A DNA stretch of 34,972 bases from an uncultured Pseudomonadales bacterium (GTDB lineage: Bacteria; Pseudomonadota; Gammaproteobacteria; Pseudomonadales; Azotimanducaceae), in assembly GCA_905182095.1 (NCBI GenBank), contig CAJJAQ010000126.1, positions 1 through 34,972 on the forward strand, read 5' to 3'. The notes under the pieces were generated by a model that was given only the letters and a program-made list of their open reading frames with translations, did no database searches and was not told where the DNA came from. A program made the position numbers and the translations under genes. Positions 16,048 through 24,771 of the stretch are shown piece by piece. The stretch's first letter is position 1, and every line of letters starts with the position of its first letter.

Positions 16048-17205
16048 TCACTCAGCCAACCACCGTCCATTATCAGCGCCCACACTCTTCGGTGATTGAG
16101 TAGGTCCTAAACTGTGCCCATTGAGACGAAAGCCCACCGCCGGTAACTGCACAGGGGTTGCGCCAGCACCGACGGGTAAGGTGGTTAACAACCCTCGGGC
16201 CTGGGGCTGGCCCTCTTCAAGCAGTTGGGTCAACGTACGAACGCGGCTGGCCGGTACGCCTTTAGCGTCCAACAACAACTCCCAACTGGATGCTGGTCGA
16301 CTTAAAAACACCGCTTCAATTTCACTACGCAGGGCAGCCAGATGCTCATGGCGCACTTTAGGCGTCACCCAACGTGGGTCTTGCAACCATTCGGGGTGGC
16401 CCAACACTGAGCACAAATCGCTAAACTGACGCTCATTATTGGCGGCCAACATAATGCTGTCGCCGCCTTGGGTTTTAAAACATCCCGAAGAAGGCGAGCC
16501 ACTGGCAGCCTCGTTGCCTAATTTAGGTAAATCCTCACCTGTTGTTGCAGCGCTGACCAGGTTATTCGCCATTAAGTTCAGCGCAGTGTCCAACATACTG
16601 ATGTCAACATTCTGAGGGTCTCCTGTGCGATCTCTCTCACGCAGAGCCGCCATAACAGCAAAGGCGGCATTCAACCCAGTGGCGTAGTCAATATAAGGCG
16701 CGCCCACTTTTACTGGACCCATTTCGTCTGTACCCGTGGTGGACATAATGCCACTCATGGCCTGCACCACATGATCATAAGCCGGGCGATGGCCAATAGG
16801 CCCTTCGCCACCATAGGCAGAAATTGAGCAATAAATAATCTGTGGATTAACCCTGCGCAACGCATCAATGCCCAACCCTAACCTCGCGGCCACCCCAGGC
16901 CGATAATTTTGCACAAATATATCCGCATCGGCGGCTAGCGCTAGTACCGACTGCACCGCGCCATCGGCTTTTAGGTCAAGCTCAACGCAATCTTTATCGG
17001 CATTTTGAGTACAGTAGGCCAAACCCAAATGTTGTGCGGCCAGCTCGGGCAACTTACCGCCAAAGCGTGTTTGCTCGCCGCCAAGGGGTTCAATTTTGAT
17101 CACTCTGGCACCCAGCAGCGCCAATTGGTAGGTACAGTAAGGGCCGGCAAATACTTGGGTAAGATCGACAATTTTTATGTCGGCTAACGGGGTGGGACGT
17201 GACAT
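16048..17205 (-). CDS. CaiB/BaiF-type class III CoA transferase
   Basis: At 385 residues this is a normal-length class III CoA transferase. The N-terminus VDLTQVFAGPYCTYQLALLG and VIKIEP (about 13-40), DIFVQNYRPG, and YIDYATGLNAAFAVMAALRE, whose Asp is at the catalytic aspartate position, identify the family. These enzymes move CoA between carboxylic acids in the cytoplasm, for example carnitine, formyl, succinyl or steroid-derived acids; the acid used here is unknown. It is divergent from an SDR gene and two genes from an acyl-CoA thioesterase, which points to CoA-ester catabolism. Confidence 0.92.
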   Translation of the reverse strand: MSRPTPLADIKIVDLTQVFAGPYCTYQLALLGARVIKIEPLGGEQTRFGGKLPELAAQHLGLAYCTQNADKDCVELDLKADGAVQSVLALAADADIFVQNYRPGVAARLGLGIDALRRVNPQIIYCSISAYGGEGPIGHRPAYDHVVQAMSGIMSTTGTDEMGPVKVGAPYIDYATGLNAAFAVMAALRERDRTGDPQNVDISMLDTALNLMANNLVSAATTGEDLPKLGNEAASGSPSSGCFKTQGGDSIMLAANNERQFSDLCSVLGHPEWLQDPRWVTPKVRHEHLAALRSEIEAVFLSRPASSWELLLDAKGVPASRVRTLTQLLEEGQPQARGLLTTLPVGAGATPVQLPAVGFRLNGHSLGPTQSPKSVGADNGRWLAE

Positions 17206-17479
17206 GAACTTTCCTTCTCTTTTTTACGATTTTTTCTCGATGTTTCTTTACCGATGCTTCCTTGTACTTGTGGGCAACTCAAATGTCTTACCTTCCTTGG
17301 GCATCAAGCTGATGACAATTTTGCCAGCAAAATCAACCAGCGGATTGAATTGAACTTGACCCTACAGGGAAAAACATAGGTTAATCGTGGCACGTTTGGG
17401 GCGCTGCTGGGAAATCTTTCAAAACCGCTACAGCTCACAACAATACCCGTAGACAAAAGAATTAGATAAGGAGAACAAC

Positions 17480-18235
17480 ATGAATCTTACAAACAAAGTA
17501 GCCTTAGTCACCGGCGCATCAGGCGATATAGGCGGCGCCATCGCGCGTTGTTTGGCGGCAAATGGCGCTAACGTGATCCTAACTTACGTGGGCGCGGCAG
17601 AAACCGCAGCCCAAGTTGCGATGGATATTGAGCAAGCTGGCGGCACAGCATGGCCCGTACAGCTTGACCAACGCGACCCTGAAGCTATTGAAACGCTTAT
17701 GCAGCAAGTTGCGGCAAAATATGCCCGTCTGGACATTTTGGTCAACAATGCCGCATGGAATATAGGCATACCATTCCCAAATTTAGACGACTTGACCGCG
17801 GATATTTGGGACCGAGTTTTAGAAACTAATTTGCGCGCACCCTTTCTCTTAGCGAGAGCTGGCGCGAAATTGCTTCAAGCACAACCAGGCAGTCATATCG
17901 TGAATATTTCTTCCGCTGGCGGCATCAGCCCCGGCAGCAGCAGTATTGCTTATTCATCTAGTAAGGCAGGACTCAACCATTTAACACGCTGCCTTGCGGT
18001 GGCCATGGCACCTAACGTAGCCGTTAACTGTATAGCGCCAGGGCTAGTGGAAAATACCCGCATGGCCCAACGACTACCTGACAAGGTTGCCCAAGGTGCC
18101 AGAAACCAGGCTGTGCTTGGCAAAGTCGGCCAAGCCGATGACATTGCTCATCAAGTATTGACCTTCGTTAGCTCTTCTTCTATCACCGGGCAAACCATGG
18201 TGATAGACGGTGGTATGCCTGGCGCCATGCGTTAG
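17480..18235 (+). CDS. Short-chain dehydrogenase/reductase
   Basis: A 251-residue classical SDR: TGASGDIGGAIA nucleotide-binding glycine motif (residues 14-25), NNAAWN in place of the usual NNAG, catalytic Ser in IVNISSAGG, YSSSKAG with the Tyr-x3-Lys pair, and the C-terminal TGQTMVIDGG strand. It reduces or oxidises a carbonyl/alcohol with NAD(P)H, in the manner of FabG-type 3-ketoacyl reductases or sugar/steroid dehydrogenases. AAGGAG precedes the ATG. It sits divergent from the CoA transferase and upstream of TesB, so a CoA-ester substrate is likely but not shown. Confidence 0.93.
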   Translation: MNLTNKVALVTGASGDIGGAIARCLAANGANVILTYVGAAETAAQVAMDIEQAGGTAWPVQLDQRDPEAIETLMQQVAAKYARLDILVNNAAWNIGIPFPNLDDLTADIWDRVLETNLRAPFLLARAGAKLLQAQPGSHIVNISSAGGISPGSSSIAYSSSKAGLNHLTRCLAVAMAPNVAVNCIAPGLVENTRMAQRLPDKVAQGARNQAVLGKVGQADDIAHQVLTFVSSSSITGQTMVIDGGMPGAMR

Positions 18236-18294
18236 CCCTACCCTTGCTCGCTTCGGTCTTACCGTCACGACAAGATAATCTGTCTTTTACAAGT

Positions 18295-18320
18295 CACAGG
18301 TCGCTCTCACACGACCTGTG
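18295..18320 (+). promoter_or_regulatory. Perfect 9-bp hairpin in the tesB leader
   Basis: CACAGGTCG (18295-18303) and CGACCTGTG (18312-18320) form a perfect stem with an 8-base loop, 36 bases before the tesB start codon. It may terminate the SDR transcript or act as an operator or leader structure; there is no T-run. Confidence 0.5.
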
Positions 18321-18356
18321 CTGACTAATCTTGTTCTATCTGAATTTGGAGTTTTA

Positions 18357-19223
18357 ATGGCTACGCACAACATCGCTGACAAGCATCTACTACATTACTT
18401 ACAGGTGGAGGCAAGGGACCAACCCGACTGTTTTATCGGCGACGCTGAGCTCTACGGCATGATGGGCGTTTATGGCGGCCACCTTTTAGGCCAAGGCTTA
18501 TGCGCAGCTTTGCGCACAGTAGAGGAGCCCAAAGTGACCCACTCTTTCCATGCTTACTTTTTAAACCGTTGTGACCCAGACCTTAAACTTAGCTATCAGA
18601 TACAGCGGCTACGCTCTGGCAAGTGGGGAGACACACGCTCGATCACCGCCAGCCAAGAAGGCCAGCAAGTATTCCATATGATTGCCTCATTCAAAGTACC
18701 CGAAGCAGGGGACGAGCACCAAAAAACCATGCCTAAGGTGGACAGTCCAGCGTCATTCGTTGCCCAGAGAAAAGCGCGAGGAGAGCAAACATTCCCCTTT
18801 CCACCCATTAAAGATGGCCGTACAGAAATAGAGTTTGCCAGCGCCGGATTCCATGAATTCATCGCCGACAGGGCGCCGGAGTTACGCCTATGGATGCGCA
18901 CACCCTACGCTAAAGATCGCATCGAACCACTAACCCAAAGAGAAGGACAAATAGCCCTAGCTTACCTATCTGATGCCACCTTACTGTTCAATTCTGTGAT
19001 TCCCCACGGTGTACCCATGCAAACCCACCGCATGACGAGCTTAGATCAAAGTTGCTGGTTTCACCGCGCCACTGACCCCAGCCAATGGCTACTCTTTGAC
19101 CAACGCAGTGTTGCCGCAGCAGATGGGCGTGGCTTAAACGAAGGCGAGATATATACCGCCGAGGGTAAACTGGTGATGTCCTGCGTGCAGGAATCTATGT
19201 TGCGCCGTATACCAGCGCCTTAA
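18357..19223 (+). CDS. tesB: Acyl-CoA thioesterase II (TesB)
   Basis: A 288-residue double-hotdog thioesterase that hydrolyses medium- and long-chain acyl-CoA. The N-terminal hotdog carries GGHLLGQGLCAALRTV and HSFHAYFLNRCDPDLKLSYQ; the C-terminal hotdog has SLDQSCWFHRA and LLFDQRSVAAADGRGLNEGE, and the end VQESMLRR provides the Asp, Ser/Thr and Gln equivalents of the E. coli TesB catalytic network. I start at the ATG at 18357 because GGAG lies 5 bases upstream; a TTG-type start 39 bases earlier lacks this and falls in the hairpin leader. The gene follows the SDR on the same strand after 121 bp. Confidence 0.94.
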   Translation: MATHNIADKHLLHYLQVEARDQPDCFIGDAELYGMMGVYGGHLLGQGLCAALRTVEEPKVTHSFHAYFLNRCDPDLKLSYQIQRLRSGKWGDTRSITASQEGQQVFHMIASFKVPEAGDEHQKTMPKVDSPASFVAQRKARGEQTFPFPPIKDGRTEIEFASAGFHEFIADRAPELRLWMRTPYAKDRIEPLTQREGQIALAYLSDATLLFNSVIPHGVPMQTHRMTSLDQSCWFHRATDPSQWLLFDQRSVAAADGRGLNEGEIYTAEGKLVMSCVQESMLRRIPAP

Positions 19224-19512
19224 AATCCACCGCGCGAAGTCAAAAATACGCTGCAGGAAACCCTCTAAGAAAAAGATCGAAACTTGCCCAGAGAGCCAAA
19301 GCTTAAGTAGCCGACATTGCGATAAACTAATATGCTAGCAGGCGGCCGTGTATGGAGTGCGGGCAAGTAATACTGCCTTCAGCCGGACTAATTTGCGTTG
19401 ATATTTGGTCTTATGAATTTGCCGACGAACAGCACAAATCGCTAAAAGCTGAAGCTTGATCTGGGACTAGCCCCCCTTGTCTGAGTGTAAACAGAACGCA
19501 GCAGGAACCTTA

Positions 19513-20091
19513 ATGCTAAACGAACTTTTACTGACATTTGCGCAATGGTTAGACACCCATCAATGGAGTACTGACATCCATGAGTCTATCTATATGTATT
19601 CGTGGATTGAAGCTACTCATGTTCTGACTCTAATGATTTTTCTTGGCATGCTCTGCGTCATTGACCTGCGTATGCTCGGCGTTATTTTCCCCAACGTGCC
19701 TGCATCTAAAATTGCCCAGCGCCTCGACAAACCCATGATGATTGGTTTCGTCGTAATGTTAATCACAGGATTCCTACTATTTTATGCTATACCTGTGCGC
19801 TCCACCCAAAGCATTTGGTTCCGCATCAAGGTTGTGCTACTTATCTTTGCTGGCATCAATGCCTTTATGTTTCGGGCAAAAATGCAGGCATCAAGGGGCA
19901 CTTGGGATTTAGACCCTGTGCCTCCTAAGCGTATTCGCATCGGTGCCGCGGCATCGCTATTACTTTGGTCCGGGGTGGTGATTACCGGGCGTACCATTGC
20001 ATACGACTGGTTCGACTGTCACAAGCAACTGCCCTACTTTATGTATTGGGCCGCAGGATGCGTCGACGAAATGGCCGCCATTGAACATTAA
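19513..20091 (+). CDS. Integral membrane protein, DUF6644-like, first of a pair
   Basis: This 192-residue protein has about four or five membrane helices. After a short N-terminal segment it shows WIEATHVLTLMIFLGMLCVIDLRMLG, with a His inside the helix and a DLRxLG motif at its end, then ITGFLLF, and near the C-terminus GRTIAYDWFDC. The neighbouring 158-residue protein repeats the same plan (helix His, GDLRLL, GRWIGF), so the two are paralogs that may form a heteromer. The helix histidine could hold a haem or metal, but that is inference. Start at 19513 is supported by AGGA 6 bases upstream. No function is established to my knowledge. Confidence 0.75.
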   Translation: MLNELLLTFAQWLDTHQWSTDIHESIYMYSWIEATHVLTLMIFLGMLCVIDLRMLGVIFPNVPASKIAQRLDKPMMIGFVVMLITGFLLFYAIPVRSTQSIWFRIKVVLLIFAGINAFMFRAKMQASRGTWDLDPVPPKRIRIGAAASLLLWSGVVITGRTIAYDWFDCHKQLPYFMYWAAGCVDEMAAIEH

Positions 20092-20141
20092 AGTTATAGA
20101 GTCTTAGAGTTATAGAGTTATAGAGTTATAGAGTTATAGAG
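20092..20141. repeat. Tandem 8-bp repeat after a stop codon
   Basis: Four perfect copies of AGAGTTAT (20106-20137) with degenerate copies before and a partial one after. It begins right after the TAA of the first membrane-protein gene and lies 53 bp before the next gene. The unit is not a multiple of three and the stretch is non-coding. Confidence 0.92.
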
Positions 20142-20194
20142 CGTTAGCACCTTAAATCTCTTGAGCAACAAACACAGGTCAAAAGGAGTTCCAA

Positions 20195-20671
20195 GTGGAT
20201 CTTTATCCCTTTTTTGATTGGTTAGATACATCGATATTGGCAGACATTGCAAAAGCCTATGGTGGGGTTTTTGCCGTGGTGCAAATGTTTCACCTGCTCG
20301 GCATGTCTATGCTCGGTGGCATGGTGTTGGTGGGTGATTTACGTTTACTCAACATACTACTCAAAGATGTGCCGTCTGAGCAGGTCATCGAAAATACGCA
20401 AAAATGGTTCAATGTCGCTCTAGCCATTGTCATGACCAGCGGCATATTTATGAGTTCCGCGGTAGCCATGAAGCTCTACTACAATGAAATGTTCTGGGCA
20501 AAAATGACCAGCTTGGGCTTGGGCATCACTTTCGTTTATGTTATTCGACGCCCCCTGCTCAAATTTAAACACGACACGCTCAACCCCTGGACCCTTAAAC
20601 TAATCGCAGCGACGTCAATTTCAATCTGGTTTACGGTAGCCGCCGCAGGGCGTTGGATTGGCTTTTCATAA
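20195..20671 (+). CDS. Integral membrane protein, DUF6644-like, second of a pair
   Basis: A 158-residue membrane protein with about four helices. It parallels the preceding protein: VVQMFHLLGMSMLGGM carries a helix His, followed by VGDLRLLN, a middle helix IVMTSGIFMSS, and a final WFTVAAAGRWIGFS. The start is GTG at 20195, preceded by AAGGAG at a good distance, giving MDLYPFFDWLD, which aligns with the FAQWLD region of its neighbour. The pair and the downstream 42-residue membrane peptide probably form one operon. No substrate, cofactor or enzyme activity can be assigned from sequence alone. Confidence 0.78.
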   Translation: MDLYPFFDWLDTSILADIAKAYGGVFAVVQMFHLLGMSMLGGMVLVGDLRLLNILLKDVPSEQVIENTQKWFNVALAIVMTSGIFMSSAVAMKLYYNEMFWAKMTSLGLGITFVYVIRRPLLKFKHDTLNPWTLKLIAATSISIWFTVAAAGRWIGFS

Positions 20672-20724
20672 ATTGTAGCCAGCCGCTATAAACAGCAAAC
20701 CGAAATTTCAAAGAGAGCGCATTT

Positions 20725-20853
20725 ATGAACAAACAAGTCATACTAGAACGGGCCGCAGTAGCATTTTCAATCGCGGTTATCTGCGCTGGAATATGGTTTT
20801 GGGGCGAGCAAATTCGTTACGTGCTTGAAACACTGGCTTTAGCTGAAGCCTAG
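20725..20853 (+). CDS. 42-residue membrane microprotein
   Basis: A short frame with ATG at 20725 and a GAGAG ribosome-binding site 9 bases upstream. The product has one hydrophobic helix (VAFSIAVICAGIWFWG) between a basic N-terminus (MNKQVILERA) and a short tail ending LALAEA. It follows the second membrane-protein gene by 53 bp and is followed by a terminator-like hairpin, so it looks like the last gene of that operon. It may be a small subunit or stabiliser of the membrane pair. I do not recognise a family. Confidence 0.6.
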   Translation: MNKQVILERAAVAFSIAVICAGIWFWGEQIRYVLETLALAEA

Positions 20854-20920
20854 AAACTAAAGTTCATTGCGACAATCGAATTTGGAACAACCTTATTAGC
20901 CGCAATTTGCGCCTAAGTTT

Positions 20921-20947
20921 AGAAGCCATTTTTTATGGCGGCTTTTT
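20921..20947 (+). terminator. Rho-independent terminator-like hairpin
   Basis: AAGCC (20923-20927) pairs with GGCTT (20940-20944), and the arm runs into TTTTT (20943-20947). It closes the membrane-protein/microprotein operon 68 bp after its last stop. The stem is short but the T-run is correct. Confidence 0.55.
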
Positions 20948-20992
20948 AGAACCACTTTTACAATATTTTTAGAAACCATAAAGAGAAAAAGC

Positions 20993-21346
20993 ATGACAGA
21001 TGCAATTGTTGAAATTCGCGACTACACCATTGATCCCACCCGCTTTGAAGCCTATAAAATCTGGGCTGAAGAATTGGCTGTGCCTTGGCTCAAAGCTAAC
21101 TTAGATGTCATCGACTTCTGGATGGATTGTGGCTTGGAAGCCGAAGTCGCCGGTTCTGCGCCAGTGGTATCGCCTAACGGCCAACCCAATATCACTTGGA
21201 TCATTCGTTGGGAAAGCAAAGCCATGCGCGAAGAAAAGTTCGCAGCAACCATGGGGTCACCTGCATGGCAAGAGATTTGGGCCAAGCACCCTTGTGCAGA
21301 CGGTTACCTGCATATGAACGCGCGCTTTATGCGTGCATCGGGATAA
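20993..21346 (+). CDS. NIPSNAP-like dimeric alpha/beta-barrel protein
   Basis: A 117-residue cytosolic protein starting IVEIRDYTIDPTRFEAYKIWAEE, with later ITWIIRWESKAMREEKFAATMGSPAWQEIW, the layout of NIPSNAP/ferredoxin-like (dimeric alpha-beta barrel) proteins. These are often single-domain proteins near degradation enzymes or monooxygenases; no reaction can be claimed. AGAGAAAAAG precedes the ATG. It ends 28 bp before rmlB on the same strand, but function gives no reason to link them. Confidence 0.8.
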   Translation: MTDAIVEIRDYTIDPTRFEAYKIWAEELAVPWLKANLDVIDFWMDCGLEAEVAGSAPVVSPNGQPNITWIIRWESKAMREEKFAATMGSPAWQEIWAKHPCADGYLHMNARFMRASG

Positions 21347-21374
21347 TTAGCACTACTTTGCAGCAGCATAATCT

Positions 21375-22439
21375 ATGAAAATTTTGCTCACAGGCGGCGC
21401 CGGTTTTATCGGTAGCAGTGTCATTCGCCAAGCGCTTAGCGCTGGCGATATTGAAATCGTCAACGTGGACATTCTGACCTATGCTGGCAACCTAGACTCA
21501 TTGGCATCGGTTAATTCCAATCCAAACTATGCTTTTGAGCAGGTGAACATCTGCGATGGCCCCGCCATCGCAGATGTTTTTACGCAACACCAACCCACCG
21601 CCGTAATGCACCTTGCGGCGGAGAGCCATGTTGACCGATCCATAGACAGCCCCAACGACTTTATACAAACCAATATCATTGGTACCTATACGCTACTTGA
21701 GCAATCAAGGATCTACTGGCAGTCCCTAGCCGAAAAAGAAAAAGGTGCGTTTCGCTTTCACCACATTTCCACTGATGAAGTTTATGGGGATCTAGAGCAC
21801 GCGGATGAATTTTTTACCGAAACAACTGCATATGCGCCTTCATCACCCTATTCTGCCAGCAAAGCCAGTTCAGACCACTTAGTTAGAGCTTGGCAAAGAA
21901 CCTACGGTCTACCCACATTGATTACCAATTGCTCAAACAACTATGGGCCATTCCACTTCCCTGAAAAACTCATCCCTCACGTTATTTTGAACGCGCTCGC
22001 TGGAAAGCCCCTGCCTATTTATGGTGACGGCTCACAAATCAGAGACTGGCTATATGTGGAAGATCATGCGAGGGCTTTGCTGCAGGTTATAAGCAGCGGA
22101 AAAGTCGGTGAAACCTATAACATTGGCGGCCACAATGAGCAAAAAAATCTCGATGTAGTTGAAACCATCTGCGCTTTACTAGAAGAACTGGCGCCCAACA
22201 AACCCGCTGGCATTAACAACTACAAAGATCTTATAACCTTCGTTAAAGACCGGCCCGGCCACGACCTGCGCTATGCAATAGATGCCAGCAAAATTGAAAA
22301 AAAACTGGGCTGGAAGCCAGAAGAAAGTTTTGCCAGCGGCATGAGAAAAACCGTTACCTGGTATCTTGCTAACGCAAATTGGAGTGACAGAGTATTGTCT
22401 GGAAAGTACCGTCTACAAAGACTAGGAGAAATTTTATGA
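21375..22439 (+). CDS. rmlB: dTDP-glucose 4,6-dehydratase
   Basis: This 354-residue extended SDR is the second enzyme of dTDP-L-rhamnose synthesis. Visible are the NAD-binding [13 protein letters not shown] (7-19), [22 protein letters not shown] with the Thr-Asp-Glu catalytic residues, [14 protein letters not shown] with Tyr-x3-Lys, [17 protein letters not shown], and [18 protein letters not shown]. These are the hallmarks of RmlB rather than other epimerases. It starts the rmlBACD operon; its stop overlaps the rmlA start by 4 bp (ATGA). Confidence 0.97.
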   Translation: MKILLTGGAGFIGSSVIRQALSAGDIEIVNVDILTYAGNLDSLASVNSNPNYAFEQVNICDGPAIADVFTQHQPTAVMHLAAESHVDRSIDSPNDFIQTNIIGTYTLLEQSRIYWQSLAEKEKGAFRFHHISTDEVYGDLEHADEFFTETTAYAPSSPYSASKASSDHLVRAWQRTYGLPTLITNCSNNYGPFHFPEKLIPHVILNALAGKPLPIYGDGSQIRDWLYVEDHARALLQVISSGKVGETYNIGGHNEQKNLDVVETICALLEELAPNKPAGINNYKDLITFVKDRPGHDLRYAIDASKIEKKLGWKPEESFASGMRKTVTWYLANANWSDRVLSGKYRLQRLGEIL

Positions 22440-23317
22440 GCCATGCCTTTGTTGGCATCGTATTGGCCGGAGGCACAGGTTCACGCCTGCACCCGATCAC
22501 GTTGGGAATTTCCAAACAACTCCTACCCATCTATGACAAACCGATGATTTATTACCCCATTTCGGTCCTTATGTTAGCCGGCATCCGGGAAATACTGCTT
22601 ATCTCGACACCCACCGACATTGACGGTTATAAGCGCCTTTTGGGCGACGGCAGCCAATTTGGCATAGACCTGCAATACGCAATACAAGAAAGCCCAGACG
22701 GCCTTGCCCAAGCCTTCACCATCGGAGCGCCGTTTATTGGAGACAGATGTGTTTCGTTAGTGCTCGGAGACAATGTTTTTTACGGCGAGGATTTCCCGGA
22801 AAAACTCAAAGCAGCGGTGCAGAAAAATTTAGGAGCCACCATATTTGGCTATCACGTGGCAGAGCCGTCGAGTTTTGGTGTAGTTGAGTTTAACGACAGC
22901 GGCGAGGTTGTTTCTATTGAAGAGAAGCCACCCCAGCCAAAATCTAACTATGCAGTAACGGGCCTGTACTTTTACGACAACAAAGTCATTGAAATAGCTA
23001 AATCGTTAAAGCCCTCTGATCGCGGCGAGTTAGAAATCACCGATGTCAACACAGCCTACTTGGCCAACGGGGGTTTATCCGTCGAGTTGCTCGGCAGGGG
23101 TTTCGCTTGGTTGGACACGGGCACCCATGACTCACTCATAGAGGCCGGGCAGTTTGTACAAACACTAGAACACCGGCAGGGACTAAAAATCGCCTGCTTA
23201 GAAGAAATCGCTTGGCAAAACAAGTGGATTACTAAAGATCAGTTATTACAGCGGGCAAGCCAGTTAAAGAATTCAGGCTACGGCCTCTATTTACAAAAAA
23301 TAGCAGCAGAATCCTAA
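22436..23317 (+). CDS. rmlA: Glucose-1-phosphate thymidylyltransferase
   Basis: A 293-residue nucleotidyltransferase, first enzyme of the dTDP-rhamnose pathway (glucose-1-phosphate plus dTTP). It shows [20 protein letters not shown] (10-29), [23 protein letters not shown] with the metal-binding Asp, [18 protein letters not shown], and [16 protein letters not shown]. It overlaps rmlB by 4 bp, and its TAA overlaps the rmlC ATG by one base, so translation is coupled. Confidence 0.97.
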   Translation: MSHAFVGIVLAGGTGSRLHPITLGISKQLLPIYDKPMIYYPISVLMLAGIREILLISTPTDIDGYKRLLGDGSQFGIDLQYAIQESPDGLAQAFTIGAPFIGDRCVSLVLGDNVFYGEDFPEKLKAAVQKNLGATIFGYHVAEPSSFGVVEFNDSGEVVSIEEKPPQPKSNYAVTGLYFYDNKVIEIAKSLKPSDRGELEITDVNTAYLANGGLSVELLGRGFAWLDTGTHDSLIEAGQFVQTLEHRQGLKIACLEEIAWQNKWITKDQLLQRASQLKNSGYGLYLQKIAAES

Positions 23318-23853
23318 TGCTTGTTCACGCCACCAAGCTAAAAGATTGCGTAGTTATCGAACCTAAGGTGTTTGGCGATAATCGCGGTTTCTTTCTTGAG
23401 ACGTTCAGCAAACAACGCTATCAAGAAGACGCGGGCATAACCCTTGAATTTGTCCAGGACAACCACTCGCGCTCAACGCAAGGCGTAGTCAGAGGTTTGC
23501 ACTTCCAAAAGACTAAACCTCAAGGCAAGTTGGTGAGGGTCGTACGCGGCGCAGTATTTGATGTAGCTGTGGATATTCGCCCTAAGTCGGACACATTTGG
23601 CCAATGGATTAGCTTAGAATTGTCCGAGCAGAACAAGAAGCAACTCTGGGTACCACCTGGATTTGCGCATGGGTTTACGGCGCTAAGCGACGACACAGAA
23701 CTTGAATATAAGTGTACGGCCTACTACGACCCTGAAGACGAAGGCTCTATTCTGTGGTCTGACCCTGAGCTTAATATCCCTTGGCCAATCAAGAACCCGA
23801 CTTTATCTGCCAAAGACGCAGATGCAGCGCTCCTAAAAGACCTGCAACTTTGA
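23317..23853 (+). CDS. rmlC: dTDP-4-dehydrorhamnose 3,5-epimerase
   Basis: A 178-residue cupin epimerase, the third pathway step. Motifs: VFGDNRGFFLETFSKQRY, FVQDNHSRS, VVRGLHFQ carrying the catalytic His, GAVFDVAVDIRP, and WVPPGFAHGF. Length and motif order match RmlC. Its TGA overlaps the TTG start of rmlD by 4 bases. Confidence 0.97.
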   Translation: MLVHATKLKDCVVIEPKVFGDNRGFFLETFSKQRYQEDAGITLEFVQDNHSRSTQGVVRGLHFQKTKPQGKLVRVVRGAVFDVAVDIRPKSDTFGQWISLELSEQNKKQLWVPPGFAHGFTALSDDTELEYKCTAYYDPEDEGSILWSDPELNIPWPIKNPTLSAKDADAALLKDLQL

Positions 23854-24746
23854 AAGTAATAATACTCGGCAAAGACGGACAGCTGGGTCAGTGTCTATCC
23901 GAGCAATTCGCCTCTGCGGAACATGAGTTGCATACGACAACATATACCACCCAGCTATTTGCAAAATCAGAGTGTGATCTGAGTAACTTTCAACAATTGC
24001 ACGAAATGTTTCTAACACAGGCTCCTGATGTAATCGTTAACGCTGCAGCTTACACTGCCGTGGACGCAGCAGAAGACAATGCGCAGCTGGCGGACACACT
24101 TAATCACAAGGCAGTAAGTCACCTCGCCAAACTATGCAGAGAATTCGACAGCACACTCATACATATCTCAACGGACTACGTTTTTGATGGCCGCGGCAAC
24201 ACACCCTACTCAGAGAGCGAACCAACTGGCCCCCAAGGGGTTTACGGAGTAACCAAACTGTCAGGAGAACACGCCGTAACTGCGAGCAAGTGCAAACACA
24301 TCATCATTAGAAGCGCTTGGATTTTTTCCGAGCATGGCAGCAACTTTTTAAAAACAATGCTTAGATTAGGCAGCGATCGTGAAAACATCAATGTCGTGAA
24401 TGATCAACGGGGCACACCGACTTACGCTCAAGATTTAGCTCGCGCAATTATTAGCACATTACCTTACATCGCTAGCGACAATTGCCCTTGGGGTATTTAC
24501 CACTATGCTGGAAACAGCATTGTTTCTTGGTTTGAGTTTGCCCAACAAATATTTTCATCAGCAAAATCTTTGGGTTTGAAAACACCAGAAAAAGTATCAG
24601 CAATATCTACGTCTGAATATCCAACACCAGCGCCTCGGCCCGCATTCTCGGCGCTCGACAGCAAGTTATTCACCCAAACCTTTGCAATTGAAGCCTCTGA
24701 CTGGCGCGCAGCGGTCAATAAAACTTTAGCCAAAATAATCCAATAG
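23850..24746 (+). CDS. rmlD: dTDP-4-dehydrorhamnose reductase
   Basis: A 298-residue SDR-type reductase that finishes dTDP-L-rhamnose. I place the start at the TTG at 23850, giving MKVIILGKDGQLGQCL, because this is where RmlD homology begins and it overlaps the rmlC stop. A longer frame from 23781 would run inside rmlC and adds 23 unrelated residues. Also seen: NAAAYTAVDAAEDN, HISTDYVFDG, YGVTKLSGEHAV with Tyr-x3-Lys, and RSAWIFSEHGSNFLKTM. It converges on a glycosyltransferase gene, 25 bp away. Confidence 0.95.
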   Translation: MKVIILGKDGQLGQCLSEQFASAEHELHTTTYTTQLFAKSECDLSNFQQLHEMFLTQAPDVIVNAAAYTAVDAAEDNAQLADTLNHKAVSHLAKLCREFDSTLIHISTDYVFDGRGNTPYSESEPTGPQGVYGVTKLSGEHAVTASKCKHIIIRSAWIFSEHGSNFLKTMLRLGSDRENINVVNDQRGTPTYAQDLARAIISTLPYIASDNCPWGIYHYAGNSIVSWFEFAQQIFSSAKSLGLKTPEKVSAISTSEYPTPAPRPAFSALDSKLFTQTFAIEASDWRAAVNKTLAKIIQ

Positions 24747-24771
24747 CCGATTATTTAGACTGCCAAGTTCC

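Noticed and set aside
17240-17353. 37-codon frame between the CoA transferase and the SDR
   Set aside because: No ribosome-binding site, no recognisable composition, and it sits in the shared promoter region of two divergent genes.
20092-20141. CRISPR-like array
   Set aside because: Units are directly adjacent with no spacers; the same holds for the arrays at 29941 and 32684.
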